Of a stretch of DNA of 64,000 nt, positions 15,778 through 23,133 are shown piece by piece. The position numbers and the translations under genes were made by a program. This stretch comes from JAKAIY01 sp963809385 (GTDB lineage: Bacteria; Chloroflexota; Ktedonobacteria; Ktedonobacterales; JADMIN01): positions 248,001 through 312,000 of the forward strand of contig CAWEJL010000017.1 in NCBI GenBank assembly GCA_963809385.1. The letters run 5' to 3'. Within the stretch, counting starts at the first letter, position 1; each line of letters begins with the position of its first letter. The notes beneath the pieces were generated by a model, which saw only the letters and a list, made by a program, of their open reading frames with translations, was not told the DNA's origin and did not search any database.

Positions 15778-16644
15778 TCACTCACCCTCACCGTCTCCGC
15801 CTTCCCCGAAGTCTCCGCCTTCCCCGAAGTCTCCGCTTTCCCCGAAGTCTCCGCCTTCCCCACCGTTCCCACCGCCCCCGCCACTCTCCGCCTCGACATC
15901 GCGAGGCATCACCCACTCGCGCTGGCGCCAGATCTCGTAGAGCGCGATCGAGCCAGCCACGGCGGCGTTGAGCGAGCCAACATGGCCGCGCATCGGTAGG
16001 TTGATCAGCACGTCGCAATGCTCGCGCGCCAGCCGGCTAATGCCCTTGCCCTCGTTGCCGACCACCAGCGCGATTGGCCCCTTCAGGTTCGCCTGGTCGA
16101 AGCGCGTCTTGGCGCTGCCGTCCAGCCCGATACACCACAGCCCGCGCTTCTTCAGGTCGTCCAGCGTTCGGGTGATGTTCGTGACCCGCGCCACAGGCAG
16201 GAACTCCACCGCGCCCGCCGAGGTCTTGTCCACCGCCGGCGTCAGCCCGGCGGCGCGATGCTCTGGAATGACCACGCCATGCGCGCCGATCGCCTCGGCG
16301 GTACGAATCAGTGAGCCGAGGTTCTGCACATCCTGGATGGCGTCGAGCACAACCACCAGCGCGTCTTCGCCGCGCTCCTTCGCCCGCTCCAGAATATCCT
16401 CCAGCTCGGCGTATTCGCGCGGGGCGACCAGCGCCACCACTCCCTGGTGGTTGGCGCCCTTCGCGATCTCATCCAGCCTTCGCCGCGCGGTTGGCTCAAC
16501 AACCACCCCCACACGCCGGGCCTGGTCTAGCACCTGGGTCAGCCCAATGTCGCGCGGCCCCTGCGCGATCATGATGCGGTGCACACGCCGCTTCGAACGC
16601 AGCGCCTCCAATACAGGGTAGCGCCCCCAAACGTAATCCGCCAT
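15778..16644 (-). CDS. rlmB: 23S rRNA 2'-O-methyltransferase RlmB (SpoU family)
   Basis: 288 residues. A small N-terminal substrate-binding domain (MADYVWGRYPVLEALRS) precedes the SPOUT knot with its three motifs: DAIQDVQNLGSLIRTAEAIG, LVVGNEGKGISR and INLPMRGHVGSLNAAVAGSI. RlmB-type enzymes methylate G2251 of 23S rRNA. The last ~40 residues are an unusual Gly/Glu/Asp/Phe tail, made of a GDFGEG hexapeptide repeated about four times and encoded by an 18-bp tandem repeat. It lies between cysS and the NYN nuclease gene, a conserved translation/RNA neighbourhood. Confidence 0.92.
   Translation of the reverse strand: MADYVWGRYPVLEALRSKRRVHRIMIAQGPRDIGLTQVLDQARRVGVVVEPTARRRLDEIAKGANHQGVVALVAPREYAELEDILERAKERGEDALVVVLDAIQDVQNLGSLIRTAEAIGAHGVVIPEHRAAGLTPAVDKTSAGAVEFLPVARVTNITRTLDDLKKRGLWCIGLDGSAKTRFDQANLKGPIALVVGNEGKGISRLAREHCDVLINLPMRGHVGSLNAAVAGSIALYEIWRQREWVMPRDVEAESGGGGGNGGEGGDFGESGDFGEGGDFGEGGDGEGE
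15794..15865. repeat. 18-bp tandem repeat in the rlmB 3' end
   Basis: Four copies of TCTCCGCCTTCCCCGAAG (plus-strand reading), the last degenerate, inside the rlmB reading frame. They encode the acidic, Gly/Phe-containing hexapeptide repeat. Not a CRISPR: the copies are contiguous and in frame. Confidence 0.9.
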
Positions 16645-16685
16645 GACTCTTTACCGCCTCATAAACCGTTGATGAAACATGCCAG

Positions 16686-16719
16686 CGCGCCGCCCGATCC
16701 ATACCGACCGGGCGGCGCG
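16686..16719 (-). terminator. GC hairpin after cysS
   Basis: CGCGCCGCCCG (16686-16696) pairs perfectly with CGGGCGGCGCG (16709-16719), an 11-bp stem with a 12-nt loop, 10 nt after the cysS stop. No U-tract follows, so termination is uncertain; it may be an mRNA processing or stability element between cysS and rlmB. Confidence 0.4.
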
Positions 16720-16729
16720 AGACTCCTCG

Positions 16730-18274
16730 CTACCCTTCTTTGACCGACCAGACCGCGCCCTGTGGCGTGTCCTTGACGACGACATTGAAGCGCTCTTCCA
16801 GCTCCTTGCGGACACTGTCAGCGGTCGCCCAATCGCGCGCCGCGCGGGCCTCGCCGCGTCGCTTCACCAGTGTCTCGATCTCCTCGCGGTCAGCCTCCGA
16901 GAGGCCACCGGCGCGGCTCTCCTCGTCCAGCGAGATACCCAGCGCGCCGGTCAGCTCGACCAGCGCATCCAGCGCGTCACGCAGCGCGGGCGCCGATTCC
17001 GGCGAGAGCGCATGCGCCCGCAGGCCAGTGGCGTAATCGTTGATGCGATGGGCCAGCTCATCAATCACGCTCAGCGCGCGCGAGGTATTCAGGTCATCAT
17101 CCATCGCCGCGATGAACTCATCGTGGGCCGCTGTGGCGCTGGCGCTCAGGGCTACGGCCTCCGTATCCTCCGCGCCCACCTCGACCTGCTGGCCATCTGC
17201 CCAGAGGATGACACGCTCGGTGTTGGCGCGCGTCTCGGCCCAGAACCGCCAGCGCACAATAGTCGCTCGCAGTTGCTCCTCCGAGTAAACCAGGTTCGCG
17301 CGGTATTTCTGGCCCAGCAGATACGTCCGCAGCGCCATTGGCGGGATTTCGCCTGAAGCCAGCGTCGAGGCGATGGTGACGAACGCGCCGGAGTGCGCCA
17401 TCTTGGTCGTGGCCTCAGCCTCGTGGGCTTCGGTCTCCGCTTCCGCCTCTGCTTCCAGCTCCTCCTGCGGCGCTGGACCGTCGCCAGCGGCGGGCAGGCT
17501 CAGCATGCCGGTATGCACCCAGTAGCGGGAGAACGGCGCTTTGCCGCTATAGCTCTCGCTCTGGGCGATCTCGTTCTCATGGTGTGGGAAGATCAGGTCG
17601 GAGCCGCCGCCGTGGATGTCAATCTGGGCGCCTAGCGCGCTCATCGCCATCGTCGAGCACTCGATGTGCCAGCCAGGGCGCCCCTTGCCCCACGGACTCT
17701 CCCACCATGGCTCGCCCGGCTTGGCCGCTTTCCAGAGGGCAAAGTCGCGCGGGTCGCGCTTACGCTCGTCCTCCTCGATGCGCGCGCCGACCCGCATCGC
17801 TTTCTCGTCGCGTCCGGAGAGCCGCCCATACGACGGAAAACTGGGCACCGAGAAGTAGACATCGCCATCCACCGCGTAGGCGTGCCCCTTCTCGATCAGG
17901 CCAGCCACCATTTCGATGATCTGTGGGATGTACTGGGTGACGTAGGTGAACTCGTCAGCCGGCTCGATCCCAATGCGCCCCATGTCGCGGAAGTACGACT
18001 CGGTGTAGCGCTTGGCGGCCTCGAACGCGGGAATGCCGTCGCGCTGGCCAGCGGCGATGATCTTGTCATCTATGTCTGTGAAGTTCTGGATGTAGCGCAC
18101 CTGGTAGCCACGATATTTCAGGTAGCGGCGCAAGGTGTCGTTGATGGCGAACACCCGCGCATGACCCAGGTGTGGCTCGTTCTTGGGCGTCAGGCCGCAG
18201 ACGTACATTTTGACCACGTCGCCCATTGGCTCAAACGTCTCTTTGCGGCCTGATTCGGTATTGTACAGCTGCAT
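16730..18274 (-). CDS. cysS: Cysteinyl-tRNA synthetase, atypical KMSKS
   Basis: 514 residues. Charges tRNA-Cys. HIGH-type motif CGLTPKNEPHLGHARVF (about 25-41). Zn ligands in YVCG, WHIECSTMAM and DLIFPHHENEIAQSES. Helical bundle and C-terminal anticodon region are present. The usual KMSKS reads KMAHS (17390-17404), losing the second Lys, and is preceded by a ~35-residue acidic insertion (EELEAEAEAETEAHEAEA) after the HTGMLSL strand. AAGGAG lies 11 nt before the ATG at 18274. Cluster partners rlmB and the NYN nuclease support a genuine housekeeping cysS. Activity with KMAHS is not certain. Confidence 0.92.
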   Translation of the reverse strand: MQLYNTESGRKETFEPMGDVVKMYVCGLTPKNEPHLGHARVFAINDTLRRYLKYRGYQVRYIQNFTDIDDKIIAAGQRDGIPAFEAAKRYTESYFRDMGRIGIEPADEFTYVTQYIPQIIEMVAGLIEKGHAYAVDGDVYFSVPSFPSYGRLSGRDEKAMRVGARIEEDERKRDPRDFALWKAAKPGEPWWESPWGKGRPGWHIECSTMAMSALGAQIDIHGGGSDLIFPHHENEIAQSESYSGKAPFSRYWVHTGMLSLPAAGDGPAPQEELEAEAEAETEAHEAEATTKMAHSGAFVTIASTLASGEIPPMALRTYLLGQKYRANLVYSEEQLRATIVRWRFWAETRANTERVILWADGQQVEVGAEDTEAVALSASATAAHDEFIAAMDDDLNTSRALSVIDELAHRINDYATGLRAHALSPESAPALRDALDALVELTGALGISLDEESRAGGLSEADREEIETLVKRRGEARAARDWATADSVRKELEERFNVVVKDTPQGAVWSVKEG

Positions 18275-18697
18275 GCTGGATCGCTCTCCTTCTCGCGCCT
18301 CGTGCGGCTCCACGATACCACAGTGGAGCGCAGGCGCTGGTCTCCGGCCGGGAAAGTGTGCATTACGGTCACGCTCGTCAGGCGCCCGCGAGGGCGCATC
18401 GAGGAGAACCGCCCGCCGGGGCCGCGCGGTATCTTGGTCGCGCTCAGGTGTGAGCGGCGCGCGGGAGCGTGCTACCGGCGGGCGTGGCTACAGCCGGAGC
18501 GAAGCGGACACAGCGAGCGGCTGGATCGCGCGGAGAGGTCAGGCGCGTCCGCAAGTCGCCGGGCGGGAATGCCGCGTATGTCCGCTATCATGGGGGTATC
18601 AGGCTCCGGTGTGAAATGGTGGCGCGTCATGCGCGCCTTCAGCGGAAAGTATCGCACCCAGCGCGCGCGCCAGTCAAGCGCCTCCCCGCATGGCAGA

Positions 18698-18725
18698 AAG
18701 TGAAACACGTGTTTCACTTGAAACA
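18698..18725. promoter_or_regulatory. parS-like palindromic element
   Basis: A perfect 22-bp palindrome (18698-18719, arms AAGTGAAACAC/GTGTTTCACTT) runs into TGTTTCACTTGAAACA (18710-18725). The latter differs at one position from the widely conserved ParB site TGTTTCACGTGAAACA. Three alternating half-sites (GTGAAACA, TGTTTCAC, TTGAAACA) are therefore packed in 28 nt. A ParB site is the best known match; a repressor operator is the alternative. Confidence 0.5.
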
Positions 18726-18849
18726 TTCGCGACAGACGGTCGCTCTGAATGGTGTTCATGCGCGCCACCTGCGCCTATGGTTGCAAGGATTACCCTTCGG
18801 CGCTCGCTGACTTTCGGTGCGCTTGCGACAGAGAGACGTGTCTGCGCGT

Positions 18850-18875
18850 AGAATATGAGATGTATCTCATATTCT
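18850..18875. promoter_or_regulatory. 26-bp palindrome upstream of the hemolysin III gene
   Basis: AGAATATGAGAT-GT-ATCTCATATTCT, 12-bp arms with a 2-nt centre, ending 28 nt before the ATG at 18904. It is AT-rich in a GC-rich region and overlaps a TAGAAT-type -10, so a repressor operator is the likeliest role. Confidence 0.55.
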
Positions 18876-18903
18876 GTGAGGTATACCGAGAAGGGAACGT
18901 CAG

Positions 18904-19635
18904 ATGACGCCACGACTCATTCGGAGCGGCGTGCGAGAGAAGCAGCCCTCTACCGCGAAGGACTCGAGGCCCGAGGAAGACACCGGCCAGCCGCAGAAGC
19001 CGCTGCTGCGCGGCTATCTCCACGCGGGCGCGGCGGTGGCGGCGGTGATCTGCACGATCCTGCTGGCGGTGGCCAGCACGAGTGACCCGGCCAAGCAGAT
19101 CTCACTGATAATCTATGGAGCAAGCTCGATCCTGCTCTTCGGCTGGAGCGCGCTCTACCATCTGGGGAACTGGCGACCGGGAACACGCAAGCTGTTCCGG
19201 CGGATAGACCACGCCAACATTTTCGTGCTGATCGCGGGGACGTACACGCCAATCGCTTACAACACGCTGACCGGCGGCGGACGGGTGGCGCTGCTAGCGA
19301 TCATCTGGTCACTGGCGGCGCTGGGGATGATCGCCGCCGCGCCCGCGCTGAGCATGCCGCGTCCCGTGATGGCAGGTTTGTATCTGGCGATGGGCTGGGT
19401 GGCGCTAGCGTTCCTGCCGCAGATCGCTTCAGCGGTCGGGATGGCGGCCATCGGGCTACTGGCGCTGGGCGGCGTCCTGTATACCCTGGGCGCGCTGGCG
19501 TATGCCTTCCACAAGCCTGATCCGTGGCCAAAGGTCTTCGGCTATCACGAGGTCTTCCACCTGGCGACAATCGCCGCCTCCGCGTCGTTCCTGGCGTTCA
19601 TGGTCCGCGACGTTCTGCCCTACGTCCGGCAATAA
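18904..19635 (+). CDS. Hemolysin III / AdipoR-type seven-TM protein
   Basis: 243 residues with seven hydrophobic helices after a ~35-residue polar N-terminus. Metal-site motifs of the CREST/hemolysin III family are present: SALYHLGNW, FRRIDHANIFVLIAGTYTPI and GYHEVFHLATIAAS (HxxxH). Bacterial members are thought to be membrane hydrolases or envelope stress proteins; 'hemolysin' is historical. AAGGGA precedes the ATG. The AT-rich palindrome upstream suggests specific repression. Convergent with the GNAT gene, 14 nt between stops. Confidence 0.88.
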   Translation: MTPRLIRSGVREKQPSTAKDSRPEEDTGQPQKPLLRGYLHAGAAVAAVICTILLAVASTSDPAKQISLIIYGASSILLFGWSALYHLGNWRPGTRKLFRRIDHANIFVLIAGTYTPIAYNTLTGGGRVALLAIIWSLAALGMIAAAPALSMPRPVMAGLYLAMGWVALAFLPQIASAVGMAAIGLLALGGVLYTLGALAYAFHKPDPWPKVFGYHEVFHLATIAASASFLAFMVRDVLPYVRQ

Positions 19636-19649
19636 TCGCGGAACAGACG

Positions 19650-20186
19650 TTACGGCTGGCGGGTCATCTCGACGAAGGTAGGCTGGCCATCGGGGCCAGG
19701 CGCGCCCGCGCGGCCAATCGCGGTGAAGCCAGCGCGCTCGTAGATGGTGATGGCGCGCTGGTTCCAGGCGTAGACGAATAGGCGGAAGAGGGTAGGGTGG
19801 TAGCGCTCGCGCGCCAGCGCCAGTCCGGCCTCGACGAGGGGCAGGCCCAGCCCGCGCCCGGTAAGGTCGGGCCGCAGTCCCAGGCCGATAGTGATGGAGC
19901 CATCGGCGCGATGGAGATGCGACTCGGCGTGCGCGTCGGGCTCGGAGCCAACCTCGCACGCGCTGCCGAAGGCGAAGAACCCCGCAGGTGGCTCGCGCTC
20001 CCAGTCCGCATCGCTAACCATCTGCACGGCGAAGTAGGGGCTGCGACGGTCCGTCATCTCCGCCACGTAGTCGAAGTCCACCGACCCATCCGCCGCCGCG
20101 TTGTAGGTCGTGTAGGGCGGGTCATAGCGCCAGGCGAGGATAGCCTGAACGTCGGCCTCGCTCACAGGCGTAAAGCGAAACTCCAC
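19650..20186 (-). CDS. GNAT-family N-acetyltransferase
   Basis: 178 residues. The acetyl-CoA-binding motif A is seen in SITIGLGLRPDLTGRGLGLP and the C-terminal motif B in RLFVYAWNQRAITIYERAGF. The N-terminal part (DVQAILAWRYDPPYTTYN) resembles RimJ/RimL-like GNATs. Substrate unknown. GTG start at 20186 just after the ClbS/DinB gene stop (3 nt), so it is the last gene of a tight minus-strand run with that gene and the methyltransferase. Confidence 0.85.
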   Translation of the reverse strand: MEFRFTPVSEADVQAILAWRYDPPYTTYNAAADGSVDFDYVAEMTDRRSPYFAVQMVSDADWEREPPAGFFAFGSACEVGSEPDAHAESHLHRADGSITIGLGLRPDLTGRGLGLPLVEAGLALARERYHPTLFRLFVYAWNQRAITIYERAGFTAIGRAGAPGPDGQPTFVEMTRQP

Positions 20187-20189
20187 CGG

Positions 20190-20957
20190 CTAGCCCTGCC
20201 CTTCAGCGACCATCGCCTGGAAGGCGGGATCGTCGCGCAGCGGGTCGAGGTCGGTGTCCTGGCGCGCCCAGGCGATCAATCGGGGATTGTCCGCGAATGA
20301 CTGACGTAACAGACTGATAGCTTCCGAGCGCTGGCCGGTGGCCGCCAGTGCGCAGGCGCGGTTATATCGCGCGTTCGCCGCAATCGCCGGACCAGCGTCT
20401 AGCGCGATAACCGCGTCGAGCATGCGCCGCTGGAGGGCCGCTGCGCCTGCCGCATCGCCTCGCGCGGCGGTCATCTCCGCAAGGTGCTGCTGCGGGTGCG
20501 CATAGCCATTGTTGACGACCATCTCCAGCACGCTGACCGTACCCGTCTCATCTGGCTCCCTGGCTGGCTCCAGCAGCACGGAGCTGGGCAGCGCCTCCAG
20601 CGCCGCGATCATCGCCTCAATGGATAGGCGCGACCGCTCGATGGCCTGATCCCAGGTGTTTGCCGCCAGATCGGGAAATGACTCAGTGTTCAAGGGCTGG
20701 AAGTCCACGTAGCTCGTCCCCGCCTCACCACGCCCGCGCGCCTGGACGCGCTCCGTCTCGCGGTCGCGCCAGAACGCCAGGTGCGCGATGTACTCCTTCG
20801 GCGCCCAGGCGTCCACGGTTCCGGTGCGCTCGCGCTCCTCAGGCGGTAGTGTCTCGCCGAAGGCGCGCTCGTCGGCGTGGCCTTGGAGCAGCAGCGCCGC
20901 CAGCCGTGATTTGAGGTCAGCGAGGTCAGCGTTTGAGATGGGATTGGCTCCCGTCAT
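20190..20957 (-). CDS. DinB/ClbS-like domain fused to TPR-type C-terminus
   Basis: 255 residues. The N-terminal ~165 residues resemble the DinB/ClbS four-helix fold: TVDAWAPKEYIAHLAFWRDR (its conserved WxxK/HxxxW region) and a later His region in NNGYAHPQQHLAEM. The C-terminal ~80 residues form TPR-like helices (RYNRACALAATGQRSEAISL, then LRDDPAFQAM), similar to the TPR end-of-group motif. ClbS proteins protect against a genotoxin and DinB relatives are thiol-dependent enzymes; which applies is unknown. The start overlaps the methyltransferase stop by 4 nt (ATGA), so translation is coupled. Confidence 0.7.
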   Translation of the reverse strand: MTGANPISNADLADLKSRLAALLLQGHADERAFGETLPPEERERTGTVDAWAPKEYIAHLAFWRDRETERVQARGRGEAGTSYVDFQPLNTESFPDLAANTWDQAIERSRLSIEAMIAALEALPSSVLLEPAREPDETGTVSVLEMVVNNGYAHPQQHLAEMTAARGDAAGAAALQRRMLDAVIALDAGPAIAANARYNRACALAATGQRSEAISLLRQSFADNPRLIAWARQDTDLDPLRDDPAFQAMVAEGQG

Positions 20958-21754
20958 GTTATCCAGTTCTTTCTCTCGGCTATCTTGAGCGCGTAGCCCG
21001 CATACGAGACGGACAGGTTTCCGCTAACATGGTATGAGAGGCGGCGCCCTAACTCACCGACGGAGATTGCGCCCCGCTTGTAGCGCCACATTGCAAAAAT
21101 AGCGGTGATTGGATTGGCGCCTGGCAGCAGCCCAACAATCTCCTGACGCTCGAGTCCATGCTGGTTCAACAAAGACTGGAGTTCGGCGGGTTTGATGAAC
21201 TGGCCCCAGTCGTGCAGGTTGGGTGGCAGCACGCGCGTAGTCCGCCACTCCTGGGCCACCTTGATCGCCAGCAGCTTGCTCAGAAACGTGCGGTTGATCG
21301 TGTCGAATAAAAAGACGCCACCAGGCGTCAGTACGCGGGCGATCTCCCCAATCACCCGGTCGAGGTCGGCGACATGCTCCAGCACATCACAACAGTACAC
21401 GATCTCGAAGGACCGATCGGAGAACTGCAGCGCCTCACCAACTCCTGCTCGATAGACGATCGACAGCCCAGACGCGACGGCGTGCGCCCGCGCGACCTCT
21501 AGCGCGGCCTCCGCTGGATCAACACCCGTAACATCGCAGCCAAGCCGAGCGAACTCCTCGGCGAGCAGCCCACCACCGCACCCCACGTCGAGCGCCGCCA
21601 TCCCTTGCGGATTGATATGCAACCGCTCGGTCAGCACGTGGCGGAAGTAGCCGAACCGGGCAGGGTTGAGGCTCGTGCGCAGCACAGAGAGGCTCTCACG
21701 CTCATCCCACCAGATGTCGCCAGGCTGATTATAGAGCGTGTTATCCACGGGCAT
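20954..21754 (-). CDS. SAM-dependent methyltransferase, UbiG-like class I
   Basis: 266 residues from the ATG at 21754 (AGGGA 9 nt upstream; the frame extends 14 codons to a TTG). SAM motif I is ALDVGCGGGLLAEEFARLG, motif II VTGVDPAEAALEVARAH, motif IV IVYCCDVLEHVADLD and post-IV RVLTPGGVFLFDTINR. The FLFDTINRT and GLLPGANPITAIFAMWRYK segments resemble UbiG 3-O-methyltransferases, but no quinone biosynthesis genes are nearby. Overlaps the DinB-TPR gene by 4 nt. Confidence 0.85.
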   Translation of the reverse strand: MPVDNTLYNQPGDIWWDERESLSVLRTSLNPARFGYFRHVLTERLHINPQGMAALDVGCGGGLLAEEFARLGCDVTGVDPAEAALEVARAHAVASGLSIVYRAGVGEALQFSDRSFEIVYCCDVLEHVADLDRVIGEIARVLTPGGVFLFDTINRTFLSKLLAIKVAQEWRTTRVLPPNLHDWGQFIKPAELQSLLNQHGLERQEIVGLLPGANPITAIFAMWRYKRGAISVGELGRRLSYHVSGNLSVSYAGYALKIAERKNWIT

Positions 21755-21801
21755 GGCATTGTCCCTATCCGCCTGCCGTCTGGGAATGCGAACCAAACCA
21801 C

Positions 21802-23070
21802 CTACGGATAGATGCCGCGCACAGTGTCAGCCTCGGCAATTCGCTGGACAGCGACCATGTGGGCGGCTAGACGCAGGTCAACATGATGGTCCTGGGCGAA
21901 GCGCGTGACCTCGTCATACGCGCGGTTCATGACGCGCTCGAGCTGTCGGTGAATTTCGGCCTCGTCCCAGAAAAACGCCTGCAGGTCCTGCACCCACTCG
22001 AAGTAGCTGACGGCGACGCCACCGGAGCTGGCCAGGATGTCAGGGATGATGCGCGCGCCGCGCTTACGGAGGATGGCGTCGGCCTCTGGGGTAATCGGAC
22101 CGTTGGCAGCCTCGACGATCAGCTTCGCCTGCACCTGTGAGGCGTTCTTCACCGTGATCTGTGTCTGGGTAGCAGCAGGGATGAGGATGTCACACTCGAC
22201 CTCCAGCGCATGATGGAAGGGAAGCTCCTTCGCACCGGGGAAGCCCGCCAGCGCGCCGGTTTCGGCTTTGTGACGCTGGGCCGCGGCGATGTCCAGGCCA
22301 TCCGGGTTATAGAGCGCATGGCCCCGGTCGCTGACAGTCACGACGCGCGCGCCCAACTTGCTCAACAACTCGGCGGCGATGGAGCCGGTCGTACCGAAGC
22401 CCTGGATGGCGACGGACGCCGACGACAACTGGATGCCCGCGTCTTCCGCCGCGCGCTGGAGGGCGATGACCACACCGGTGGCGGCGGCCTCATTGCGGCC
22501 CTCGCTGCCGCCAATGGAGAGCGGCTTGCCAGTGACCACGGCAGGGACGGAATAGCCCTGATGCATCGAGTAGGTATCCATGATCCAGGCCATTACCTGA
22601 GCGTTGGTATTGATATCGGGCGCGGGGATGTCGCTGGAGGGACCAATGAGGATCGAAATCTCGGTAGTGAAGCGCCGCGTCAGTCGCTCGACCTCGGTAA
22701 TGGTGAGCCGTTTGGGGTCCACAATCACGCCGCCGTGCGCGCCACCGAACGGGATGTCTATGACAGCGCACTTCCACGTCATCCACATCGCCAGCGCGCG
22801 CGCCTCATCAAGCGTGACAGCAGCATCGTAGCGGATACCACCCTTGGCCGGCCCGCGATCAATGTTGTGTTGCACACGATAGCCGGTAAACATCTGGACG
22901 TGACCGTCATCCATACGCACGGGAAAATTGACGGTCAGCTCACGCTGTGGCACGCGCAGCGTCTCACGGATAGTAGGATCCAGCTCAAGCCGCTCAGCCG
23001 CCGCCTCGAACTGTTCGAGCGCCATCGCATAGGGATTGGGGCGACCATCGCCCAGCGTCTCACCGCCCAT
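21802..23070 (-). CDS. Glutamate dehydrogenase homologue, catalytic Lys replaced
   Basis: 422 residues. GLFV dehydrogenase fold: N-domain with GPAKGGIRYDAAVTLDEA, then the active-site loop IPFGGAHGGVIVDP, the catalytic-Asp segment PSSDIPAPDINTNAQVM, and the NAD(P)-binding domain starting at VAIQGFGTTGSIAAELL. In the family signature GGAKGG the Lys is the catalytic residue; here the codon is CAC (22735-22737), giving His. The rest of the protein is well conserved. It may be an inactive or regulatory subunit, as in the Thermus GdhA/GdhB pair, or have altered chemistry. The start at 23070 has AGGAGGG 7 nt upstream. Downstream of gatB by 63 nt. Confidence 0.88.
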   Translation of the reverse strand: MGGETLGDGRPNPYAMALEQFEAAAERLELDPTIRETLRVPQRELTVNFPVRMDDGHVQMFTGYRVQHNIDRGPAKGGIRYDAAVTLDEARALAMWMTWKCAVIDIPFGGAHGGVIVDPKRLTITEVERLTRRFTTEISILIGPSSDIPAPDINTNAQVMAWIMDTYSMHQGYSVPAVVTGKPLSIGGSEGRNEAAATGVVIALQRAAEDAGIQLSSASVAIQGFGTTGSIAAELLSKLGARVVTVSDRGHALYNPDGLDIAAAQRHKAETGALAGFPGAKELPFHHALEVECDILIPAATQTQITVKNASQVQAKLIVEAANGPITPEADAILRKRGARIIPDILASSGGVAVSYFEWVQDLQAFFWDEAEIHRQLERVMNRAYDEVTRFAQDHHVDLRLAAHMVAVQRIAEADTVRGIYP

Positions 23071-23133
23071 TGACCGGCCCTCCTGGACTGTGTTGGGTTG
23101 ACGATGCGCTGAAAACAAGGGTGTCGCGGCGCA

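Larger units (their letters stand above)
18275..18903. other. Gene-free region with two palindromic elements
   Basis: 629 nt between divergent cysS and the hemolysin III gene, with no convincing coding frame. It holds a parS-like element (18698-18725) and a 26-bp palindrome (18850-18875), and is one of the longest non-coding stretches in the window. Confidence 0.6.

Noticed and set aside
15794..15865. Short repeats that could suggest a CRISPR array
   Set aside because: Copies are contiguous, 18 bp, in frame within rlmB and without spacers.
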